From Guyparkeria sp. WRN-7 (GTDB lineage: Bacteria > Pseudomonadota > Gammaproteobacteria > Halothiobacillales > Halothiobacillaceae): DNA of 64,000 nt. The translations under genes and the position numbers were made by a program. Where the stretch lies: positions 62,001 to 126,000 of the forward strand of contig NZ_LRFH01000016.1 in the NCBI RefSeq assembly GCF_001641825.1. Reading direction: 5' to 3'. The notes beneath the pieces were generated by a model. It made no database searches, had not been told where the DNA came from, and saw only the letters and a list, made by a program, of their open reading frames with translations. Positions 17,556-24,395 of this stretch are shown here, one piece after another (position 1 is the first letter of the stretch; each line of letters opens with the position of its first letter).

Positions 17556-20096
17556 TCACAGCCAGCGCATGCGTCCCAGCTCGTAGGGATGCAGCAGCGT
17601 CTCGTGGGTCGGCACGATCCGCAGGCGATAGTCGATTTCCCCGCCCAGATCGGCGGGCAGGGTGATCCGGTGGCGACCCAGCCACCGATCTGCTGCCTGT
17701 TCGACCCGTTCGCCGGCAATGACGCGGCGTGTCTCGATGGTGTCGAGCACCGCTTCGCAGCGAAGCCCTTCCGGTAGCAGGCCGGGACTGACGAGCTCGA
17801 TCTCGATCACCGCCGCGGCCCCGCTTTCGATGACGGCGTCCGGCACGCGGACGATTCGGGCCTCCACGTCGTTCCAGTGATCGGCGAGAGCTTTCTCGAA
17901 GACGACACGCTCCCGTGCCGATGCGAATGCGTCGGCCGCCATCATCCGGCCGGCACGGGCGGCGGGATGGTAGTGACGCTCGGCATAGTCGCGGACCATC
18001 CGCGCGGCATTGAATCGCGGCAGGATCGTGGCGATGGCCAGACGTTGCCATTCGATCCAGTCGCGCGGCAGGCCCTGATCGTCCCGGCGGTCAAACAGCG
18101 GGATCGCCTCGTGTTCCAGCACGGTAAGCAGATCCCAGGCTTCGGCCTGCAGGCGGTCGGGGGTGGACGGGTAGGGTGCCACCGACCAGCCGTTGGCCGC
18201 CCTCTCGTCCTGCTCGTGGCCTTCCGCCCACCAGCCGTCGGCGATCGACAGGTTGAGTACGCCGTTGATGCCTGCCTTCTGACCCGAGGTGCCTGATGCC
18301 TCCATGGGGTATTCGGGCGTGTTGAGCCAGATGTCGCAGCCGGCCACCAGGCGGCGCGCCAGTCCCATGTCGTAGCCCTCGATCAGCAGCACGTGTCCGG
18401 TGAAGCGGGGGTCGTCGGCCAGTTCGTGAATGGTGCGCATCATGGCCTGGCCCGGTTCGTCGGCCGGGTGGGCCTTGCCGGCGAAGACGAACAGCACGGG
18501 GCGTGACGAGCTGGCGATCAGTCGGGCCAGTCGGTCGCGATCCTCGAATAGCAAGGTGGCCCGCTTGTAGGTGGCGAACCGTCGGGCAAAGCCCACCAGA
18601 AGAAACTCGTCGAGCGGCCGCTCGAGCACTTGTTCGCGCTGCCTGAGCCGTACGTCGCTCTGAGTCCAGCGTTCCGCCTGTCGTTGGAGACGTCGCTTGA
18701 GGTCGTCCACCAGTTCGGCCTTGGCCGACAGGTGCAGCGACCACAGGCGTGCCGGCTCGGTCTTTTCCACCAGCGAACCGATGCCGGCCTCGTGGAGATG
18801 GTCGCGCCAATCCAGACGCGTGGCATCGAACAGGCGTGCCAGATCGCGATAGAGAAAGGTCTCGACGTGCACGCCGTTGGTCACGTGGGTGATGGGGTTT
18901 TCCTCAGGCTCGATTTCGGGCCAGAAACCCCGCGCCACCCGGGCGGCCACACCGCCGTGGATGCGAGAGACGCCGTTGCACTGGCGCGAGCCGCGGATGG
19001 CGAGCGCGGTCATGTTGAAGTGATGGCCGTCGTTGGCGGGATCGTGACCCAGGGCCAGCAGCGCCGCTCGGTCGATGCCCAATCCCGGCAGCCACGCATC
19101 CCAATACTCGCTGATCAGGTCCGCGGCGAATCGATCGTGACCGGCCGGAACCGGCGTGTGGGTGGTGAATACCGTTGATGCGGCGACGGCCTGGAGGGCG
19201 GTATCGAAGCCCAGTCCCTCGGCGGTCAGAGTCGCTACCCGTTCGAGTATCGAGAACGCGGCGTGTCCCTCGTTGATGTGCCAGGCACCGGGTTCGATCT
19301 CGAGAGCGCTCAAGGCTCTTACCCCGCCGACCCCTAGCAGGATTTCCTGTTCCAGCCGACGGCGCGGGTCGCTGTCGTAGAGACGGTACGTGATCTTGCG
19401 ATCGGCCGGTTCGTTGTCTTCGACGTCGGCATCGAGCAGATAGACCGACACCCGGCCGACGCGGGCTTCCCAGACCTGCAGCCGCACCTGCCGCCCGGGC
19501 AGCCCCACCGACACCCGCACCGGTTGCCCGTCACGGTAAAGCGGCCGGATGGGCAGATGCTCGAAGTCCAGATCCGCGTAGCGCGCCTGCTGGCGGCCCT
19601 CGGCATCGATGTACTGCTGGAAATAGCCCTGCCGGTACAGCAGCCCCATGCCCACCAGCGGCAAGCCGAGGTCGGAGGCGGCCTTGCAGTGATCGCCCGC
19701 CAGGATGCCAAGCCCCCCCGAGTAGATCGGCAGCGACTCGTGGAAGCCGAACTCGGCACAGAAATAGGCGATGACATGATGGTCGTTGCCATCCGGCGTC
19801 AATGGCCCCGGCTGGGTGGTGCCCAGGTAGCGTTCGAATTCCTGCCAGACGGCCCGAACCTCGGCGAGAAAGGCCGGGTCGTCCGCCATGGCATCGAGTC
19901 GGGGCTGTGCAACGAGCTGCAGAAAGCGCACCGGATTGCCCTCCACCATCGCCCAGGTCGCCGGGTCGATCGCCTGGAACAGGTCCCGGGTGCGCCGCGA
20001 CCAGCTGTAATACAGGTTGCTGGCCAGATCGTTGAGCCGAGCGAGAGCCGGCGGCAGGGTGGGGCGGATTTCAAGGTGATAGGTGGTATGCGACAC
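17556..20096 (-). CDS. glgP: Alpha-glucan phosphorylase (GT35)
   Basis: PLP-dependent enzyme releasing glucose-1-phosphate from glycogen or maltodextrins. 846 aa of the short bacterial/archaeal type: an N-terminal DUF3417 domain (residues about 1-115), then the phosphorylase core with AEFGFHESLPIYSGGLG, HINEGHAAF, VTNGVH and the PLP-lysine region EASGTSGQKAGINGVLNLS. The start is a GTG with a poor ribosome site. It stands alone, convergent with the preceding glycosylase gene and divergent from fliC. No other glycogen gene is present. Confidence 0.93.
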   Translation of the reverse strand: MSHTTYHLEIRPTLPPALARLNDLASNLYYSWSRRTRDLFQAIDPATWAMVEGNPVRFLQLVAQPRLDAMADDPAFLAEVRAVWQEFERYLGTTQPGPLTPDGNDHHVIAYFCAEFGFHESLPIYSGGLGILAGDHCKAASDLGLPLVGMGLLYRQGYFQQYIDAEGRQQARYADLDFEHLPIRPLYRDGQPVRVSVGLPGRQVRLQVWEARVGRVSVYLLDADVEDNEPADRKITYRLYDSDPRRRLEQEILLGVGGVRALSALEIEPGAWHINEGHAAFSILERVATLTAEGLGFDTALQAVAASTVFTTHTPVPAGHDRFAADLISEYWDAWLPGLGIDRAALLALGHDPANDGHHFNMTALAIRGSRQCNGVSRIHGGVAARVARGFWPEIEPEENPITHVTNGVHVETFLYRDLARLFDATRLDWRDHLHEAGIGSLVEKTEPARLWSLHLSAKAELVDDLKRRLQRQAERWTQSDVRLRQREQVLERPLDEFLLVGFARRFATYKRATLLFEDRDRLARLIASSSRPVLFVFAGKAHPADEPGQAMMRTIHELADDPRFTGHVLLIEGYDMGLARRLVAGCDIWLNTPEYPMEASGTSGQKAGINGVLNLSIADGWWAEGHEQDERAANGWSVAPYPSTPDRLQAEAWDLLTVLEHEAIPLFDRRDDQGLPRDWIEWQRLAIATILPRFNAARMVRDYAERHYHPAARAGRMMAADAFASARERVVFEKALADHWNDVEARIVRVPDAVIESGAAAVIEIELVSPGLLPEGLRCEAVLDTIETRRVIAGERVEQAADRWLGRHRITLPADLGGEIDYRLRIVPTHETLLHPYELGRMRWL

Positions 20097-20180
20097 GGCG
20101 TCTGCTCGTCCATGGGTGGCTGACGGTCGAGTGTAGGGGGCTTTTGTTGCGCCTGGATAACGGCCGCGGCGTTCCCCGTG

Positions 20181-20213
20181 ATCCCGCCATCTCGAGTATC
20201 AGCGGATTTTTTT
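20181..20213 (+). terminator. Possible plus-strand terminator before the fliC promoters
   Basis: ATCCCGC pairs with GCGGAT (one bulged C) across a 14-base loop, followed by seven T. No plus-strand gene ends here, so if real it would shield fliC from antisense or spurious transcripts. Low confidence. Confidence 0.35.
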
Positions 20214-20223
20214 GCCAGGGGGC

Positions 20224-20250
20224 TAAAGTTTTACGGAGCGGGACCGACAA
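20224..20250 (+). promoter_or_regulatory. Upstream sigma-28-like promoter of fliC
   Basis: TAAAGTTT (perfect -35) with an 11-base spacer and ACCGACAA, two mismatches to the GCCGATAA -10. Spacing is exactly that of FliA promoters. A transcript from here would have a leader of roughly 200 bases. Confidence 0.55.
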
Positions 20251-20347
20251 CCTTCTCGGATGCCAGATCCGGGAGTCGTGACCAACCGGCCCGAAGCCCG
20301 AGAAAAGCCGAAAGGGCATCCAGCGAAAATCGGATGAAAATCGGGAT

Positions 20348-20374
20348 TAAAGTTCTTCGAGACTCAGCCGATAA
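20348..20374 (+). promoter_or_regulatory. Main sigma-28 (FliA) promoter of fliC
   Basis: TAAAGTTC, 11-base spacer, then a perfect GCCGATAA. Only one base differs from the FliA consensus. The inferred leader is about 78 bases to the fliC ATG. Confidence 0.92.
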
Positions 20375-20458
20375 GCTCAGCAAGGCGACCTGAAAGGCGT
20401 CTTGTCCAACAAAGGCCAAGGGCCGGAATTTACGCAACGTCGTAAGGGGTTTTTCATC

Positions 20459-21313
20459 ATGGCAAGTGTCATCAACACCAACATTTTCTCGCTGCAGGGT
20501 CAGAACGCACTGCGTCAGACCAACAACCAGCTGCAGACCTCCCTGGAGCGTCTGTCCACCGGCCTGCGCATCAACAGCGCCAAGGACGATGCGGCTGGTC
20601 TGGCAATTACCAACCGCCTGACCACCCAGATCCGTGGCTCCGAAGTCGCTGCTCGCAACGCCAACGATGGCATCTCCATGGCACAGACCGCTGAGGGCGC
20701 AATGGGCGCACTCACCGACACCATGCAGCGCATGCGTGATCTGGCGATCCAGGCAGCGAACGCCTCGAACAGCTCCAGTGATCGTCAGAACCTTCAGACC
20801 GAATTCGTAGAGTTGCAGGACGAGCTGGGTCGCATCATCAACAACACCGAGTTCAACGGTCAGAAGATCCTTGCTGGGTCCATCGGCGATGGTGCTAAGT
20901 TCCAGGTTGGTGCCAACACGACGGCTGACAACCAGATTACCTTCTCCCTGGCTAGCCTCGGCGCCGCTGCCAGCACGGGTATTGGTTCAGCCTTGAACGC
21001 AGCTGTATCAATCGGTAGCAACGCCTCCTTTGGCGACATCATGAGTGCCGTCAATATCCTGGATAGCTCGATCACCACGGTAGATACGACTCGAGCAAAG
21101 CTGGGTGCCGTCCAGAACCGCTTCGAAGTGACGATCGACAACCTGAACAACTTCATCGTCAACGAATCGGCTGCCCGCTCGCGCATCCAGGATGCGGACT
21201 TCGCCAAGGAAACGGCTCAACTGTCCAAGGCGCAGATCCTGCAGCAGGCTGGCACTTCGGTCCTGACGCAGGCCAACCAGGCGCCGCAGTCGGTACTGGG
21301 CCTCCTGGGCTAA
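20459..21313 (+). CDS. fliC: Flagellin
   Basis: Structural subunit of the flagellar filament, secreted through the flagellar type III system. The 284-aa protein keeps the conserved D0/D1 helices at both ends (N-terminal INTNIFSLQGQNALRQTNNQ, LSTGLRINSAKDDAAGLAI; C-terminal AETAQLSKAQILQQAG-type helix ending VLGLLG) and has a very short middle region, so surface domains D2/D3 are missing. It has many Ser/Thr residues in the central part that could be glycosylated, which fits the Maf and pse genes downstream. The ATG at 20459 follows AAGGGG and the strong sigma-28 promoter. Confidence 0.97.
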   Translation: MASVINTNIFSLQGQNALRQTNNQLQTSLERLSTGLRINSAKDDAAGLAITNRLTTQIRGSEVAARNANDGISMAQTAEGAMGALTDTMQRMRDLAIQAANASNSSSDRQNLQTEFVELQDELGRIINNTEFNGQKILAGSIGDGAKFQVGANTTADNQITFSLASLGAAASTGIGSALNAAVSIGSNASFGDIMSAVNILDSSITTVDTTRAKLGAVQNRFEVTIDNLNNFIVNESAARSRIQDADFAKETAQLSKAQILQQAGTSVLTQANQAPQSVLGLLG

Positions 21314-21330
21314 TACCCCAAAAGGAAATG

Positions 21331-21365
21331 GATAAGCCGGTGACCTGAGGAGGTCCCGGCTTATC
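21331..21365 (+). other. Strong hairpin after fliC
   Basis: GATAAGCCGG pairs with CCGGCTTATC and GACCT with AGGTC around a GAGG loop, with only one unpaired T: 15 base pairs in all. No T run follows, so it is more likely a 3' mRNA stabiliser or Rho-dependent end than an intrinsic terminator. It would protect the abundant flagellin message. Confidence 0.65.
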
Positions 21366-21469
21366 AGTAGAGCGGTGGGGACGGACCCCGACAGTCACAC
21401 ACCTGAACCCAAGTCGTTAAAATTTGAGTTTGTGTATGCTGTGACCGCTTGATGCTTGAGGACGAACCC

Positions 21470-21934
21470 ATGAGTTCGATCAATCTGATTTCCATGATGG
21501 GCATCCCGTCCGCAGCCAGCGGACAGGATGCCTTTTTGTCTTCAGAAAAGGGCAAATTGCGCCCTGTGGAATCGAAGGTTTCGACGGCCGCTCCAGCGGA
21601 GCAGCCGCCAAAGCCTTCGTCCGGCTCGCGACCTGTCGAGCTCGCGCAAACTGAGAGCGCCAGTTCCCAGTTCGAGGGTGGAAGAGACAAGCTAAGGGAG
21701 GCTATCGAGGCGATTCAGGAGAAGTTGAAGCCTGGTCCCAGGGCATTGGACTTTTCCGTGAACGATAAGCTGGGAGACGTGGTCGTCAAGGTCGTTGATC
21801 CGTCAAACAAACAGGTTATTCGGGAAATACCTCCCGAAGAGATCATTGCCATGCGGGAGCGGCTAAGAGAGTTCGATGAGCTTCGCTGGTCCGATGTGCT
21901 TCCTGCGGGCAGCCTCCTTTCCGACGAATCTTGA
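21470..21934 (+). CDS. flaG: FlaG family flagellar protein
   Basis: 154-aa protein with a low-complexity N-terminal half and a C-terminal FlaG domain (about residues 75-145) marked by LDFSVNDKLGDVVVKVVDP and the motif VIREIPPEEII. FlaG proteins influence filament length or stability; the mechanism is not settled. The ATG at 21470 is preceded by GAGGA at seven bases; in-frame TTG and ATG codons at 21449 and 21452 are less likely. Lies between fliC and fliD as in Pseudomonas and Vibrio. Confidence 0.9.
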   Translation: MSSINLISMMGIPSAASGQDAFLSSEKGKLRPVESKVSTAAPAEQPPKPSSGSRPVELAQTESASSQFEGGRDKLREAIEAIQEKLKPGPRALDFSVNDKLGDVVVKVVDPSNKQVIREIPPEEIIAMRERLREFDELRWSDVLPAGSLLSDES

Positions 21935-21949
21935 GCAGAGAGGGTAACC

Positions 21950-23338
21950 ATGGCCAGTTCCAGTGGACTTTCCATTTCCGGCGTAGGCAGCGGCCTCGAC
22001 ATTCAAGGCATTGTCAGCCAGCTCGTCCGTGCGGAGAGCTCCCCGCGACTGAATCTTCTAAACAGTCGTGAAGCCTCCTACGAGGCGACCTTGTCGGGCC
22101 TTTCGAAATTGAAGAGCGCCGCATCCGAGCTGAGTTCGGCGGCATTCGATCTGCGCAGTCTGGACACATTTCGCACGCGCTCAGTATCGTCGAGCAACGA
22201 GGACATCCTCACAGCCACGGCCTCGCCCGGCACGGCGCTGGGGAAGTACCAAGTCGAAGTCGGTCAGTTGGCTACCGCTCAGAAGCAGGCTTCGACTGGT
22301 TTTGCGGATTCGACCGCGACCGTCGGGTCCGGGCAGCTGACGTTCGACACCAGCAGCAGCTCGTTCAGCGTCGCCGTGGCCGCGGGTGATTCGCTGGCCG
22401 ATATCCGTGACAAGGTCAATAACGCGAGTACAAATGACTCGGTGCGCGCCTCGATCCTGAACGTGGATGATGGCGCCGGCGGCACCGAGGCACGATTGGT
22501 GTTTTCTGCCAGCGAAACGGGGACGGCCAACGCCGTGACCGTGACGGCGACCGATGACGATGGCAACAACACCGATGCCGCCGGCCTCTCCCAGCTTGCC
22601 AGCGCCAACCTGACCGAGCTCACGGCCGCGCAGGATGCCCAACTGACCGTGGATGGCATGGCCGTCACCAGTTCCACTAACGTGGTCGAAGGGGTTGTCG
22701 AGGGGATGACCCTCAATCTCAACCAGGCCGAACCGGGCACCCAGGTGGAAGTGGCCGTCGAGAGCGATAACGCACCTGTACTCGAGGCGCTTAACAATTT
22801 CGTCGAGAAGTACAACGCGTTGAACAGCACCTATCGGGGCCTGACCTCCTATGACGCGGAGACCGAGCAGGGCGGGGTGCTCCAGGGCGACGCGACGGCG
22901 AACGGCATCAACCGCGGGTTGCGATCGCTCCTCGGTGACAATATGGGCACCGGCACCATCGACAACCTGTCCGAGATCGGCATCCAGATCGATTCCGAGG
23001 GCAAGATGACCCTGGACGAGTCGGTGACCGAGAACGCCCTCAACAGCGACAGTCAGGCCGTGAAAGACTTTCTTACGGACCCGGCCGACGGGGTCTCGCA
23101 ACAGGTGGACGAGCTGCTCAAGCCGTACCTGAGCTTCGACGGTATCTTTGACAACCGCACGGACAGCTTGAACCGCTCGATCGACCGCATCGATGACCAG
23201 CGGGCGGCGCTGGATCGGCGGATGGAGAATTACCAGGAAAGCCTGACCAAGCAGTTCACCGCCATGGACAAGATCGTGCAGAACATTCAGTCCTCCGCAA
23301 GCTATCTCAGCCGGATTGGCATCGATGTGGGCTCCTGA
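21950..23338 (+). CDS. fliD: Flagellar filament cap protein FliD
   Basis: Forms the cap that promotes flagellin polymerisation at the filament tip. 462 aa, normal length. The N-terminus SGLSISGVGSGLDIQGIVSQLV and the C-terminal coiled helix (RMENYQESLTKQFTAMDKIV) are typical FliD_N and FliD_C domains. AGAGGG lies just before the ATG. It follows flaG by 15 bases and shares its transcript. Confidence 0.96.
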   Translation: MASSSGLSISGVGSGLDIQGIVSQLVRAESSPRLNLLNSREASYEATLSGLSKLKSAASELSSAAFDLRSLDTFRTRSVSSSNEDILTATASPGTALGKYQVEVGQLATAQKQASTGFADSTATVGSGQLTFDTSSSSFSVAVAAGDSLADIRDKVNNASTNDSVRASILNVDDGAGGTEARLVFSASETGTANAVTVTATDDDGNNTDAAGLSQLASANLTELTAAQDAQLTVDGMAVTSSTNVVEGVVEGMTLNLNQAEPGTQVEVAVESDNAPVLEALNNFVEKYNALNSTYRGLTSYDAETEQGGVLQGDATANGINRGLRSLLGDNMGTGTIDNLSEIGIQIDSEGKMTLDESVTENALNSDSQAVKDFLTDPADGVSQQVDELLKPYLSFDGIFDNRTDSLNRSIDRIDDQRAALDRRMENYQESLTKQFTAMDKIVQNIQSSASYLSRIGIDVGS

Positions 23339-23366
23339 TCCCGAGAAAATCCGGGGGAGTGAAGGC

Positions 23367-23401
23367 CTCAAGTTTTTACTCGACTGGCCGATCAACTTGA
23401 G
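23367..23401. repeat. Inverted repeat around the fliS promoter
   Basis: CTCAAGTT at 23367-23374 and AACTTGAG at 23394-23401 form an 8-bp inverted repeat with a 19-base gap. The left arm overlaps the -35 and the right arm abuts the -10 of the sigma-28 promoter. It could be a regulator site or chance. Confidence 0.45.
23368..23394 (+). promoter_or_regulatory. sigma-28 promoter of fliS
   Basis: TCAAGTTT (one mismatch to TAAAGTTT), an 11-base spacer and GCCGATCA (one mismatch to GCCGATAA). It would give fliS and the fliT-like gene their own FliA-dependent transcript with a leader of about 78 bases. Confidence 0.8.
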
Positions 23402-23477
23402 TAGAGCGAAGAGCGCGGATCAACGCTTCTCCCGCTCAGAACGACAAGCCAGATAAAAGAGATTTCAGGAGACAACC

Positions 23478-23882
23478 ATGCGAGCGAATCCTTACGCGCA
23501 GTACCAGTCCATCGACCTTGAGGCGAAGGTCGAGTCGGCATCGCCGCACGGTCTGATCGGCATGCTGTACGAGGGCTTTCTCACGCGGGTGGCTCAGGCC
23601 AAGGCGGCCATGCTCGCCGGCAACTTCGAGCAGAAGGGCATCAACGTGACCAAGGCGCACAACATCCTTGGCGGACTGAAGGATGGCCTGAACCCAGAGC
23701 AAAGCCCGGAATTGTCTGAGCGTCTGGGCGAGCTGTACGATTACTGCCAGCGTCGTCTGCTTGATGCCAGCGCACAGCGTGATGCCGAGGGCTTCGACGA
23801 GGTGGCTTCGCTGATCCGCGAGGTCAAGGAGGCCTGGGACGCCATCGAGCCGGAAGTCGCTCAGATGGCCCAGGCGAGCTGA
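23478..23882 (+). CDS. fliS: Flagellin export chaperone FliS
   Basis: Cytoplasmic chaperone that binds the flagellin C-terminus and prevents early polymerisation. The 134-aa protein has the N-terminal YxQYQSIDLEAKVESASPHGLI-type region in short form and four predicted helices; LIGMLYEGFLTRVAQAKAAM is characteristic. CAGGAG precedes the ATG. Follows fliD under its own sigma-28 promoter. Confidence 0.94.
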   Translation: MRANPYAQYQSIDLEAKVESASPHGLIGMLYEGFLTRVAQAKAAMLAGNFEQKGINVTKAHNILGGLKDGLNPEQSPELSERLGELYDYCQRRLLDASAQRDAEGFDEVASLIREVKEAWDAIEPEVAQMAQAS

Positions 23883-23966
23883 AAGGACTGTGCCGACTAG
23901 TCGGATCTGACTCCCGACAGATGCATATTAACGTCTGGATCCGTGGTGACCGGAGGAAGGCAACTG

Positions 23967-24320
23967 ATGACGGACGTATCGTCGATCGAAGCTTCAATCG
24001 AAGAGCTCGATGGGTTGGCTCTCTCCCTGGACCAGATTGCCTCGCGGATTGAGGCGGGTGATCAGGACGAGACGCTGAGCGAGATGGCCGAGGGCCTCGA
24101 TCAGGCTGAGGCGCAGATCGCGGAGCTCGTGGTCGAAGCGGAGTCGCGTCAGCAGCTCGGGGACCCTAGGCTGGTGGCACTCAAATCAGACTGGCTAAAC
24201 CGGTTCGAGCGTTTTTTCGGGCTTGTCGAGCGTGCGCGCCGCCAGTTGAACGGTGAGGCGGAATTGCGCCTGTCACGCCATCGGGCCTCGGATGCCTACT
24301 TGAAGAATCAGGTATCCTGA
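23967..24320 (+). CDS. FliT-like protein in the fliT position
   Basis: 117-aa, strongly acidic, all-helical protein. Sequence similarity to FliT is not obvious to me, but its size, helical pattern, position directly after fliS and co-transcription suggest it fills the FliT role (chaperone for FliD). The ATG at 23967 follows GGAGGAAGG by six bases; an in-frame GTG at 23943 is less likely. A perfect intrinsic terminator follows and closes the flagellar block. Confidence 0.65.
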   Translation: MTDVSSIEASIEELDGLALSLDQIASRIEAGDQDETLSEMAEGLDQAEAQIAELVVEAESRQQLGDPRLVALKSDWLNRFERFFGLVERARRQLNGEAELRLSRHRASDAYLKNQVS

Positions 24321-24355
24321 TCTGCAGAGACGCCACACTGTTCAGAACACGGAAA

Positions 24356-24392
24356 GGGCCGCTGTCCATCGAGGACGGCGGCCTTTTTTTTT
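24356..24392 (+). terminator. Terminator of the flagellin block
   Basis: GGCCGC pairs with GCGGCC, extended by TGTCC against GGACG with a five-base loop (11 pairs including one G-T), followed by nine T. Ends the fliS transcript just before the convergent maf gene. Confidence 0.92.
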
Positions 24393-24395
24393 GTA

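Larger units (their letters stand above)
20097..20458. other. Long intergenic region between glgP and fliC
   Basis: 362 bases with no convincing gene. It holds the glgP upstream region, a terminator-like hairpin with seven T (20181-20213), two sigma-28 promoter matches (20224-20250 and 20348-20374) and the fliC leader with its AAGGGG ribosome site. It is more AT-rich than its surroundings. Confidence 0.8.
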
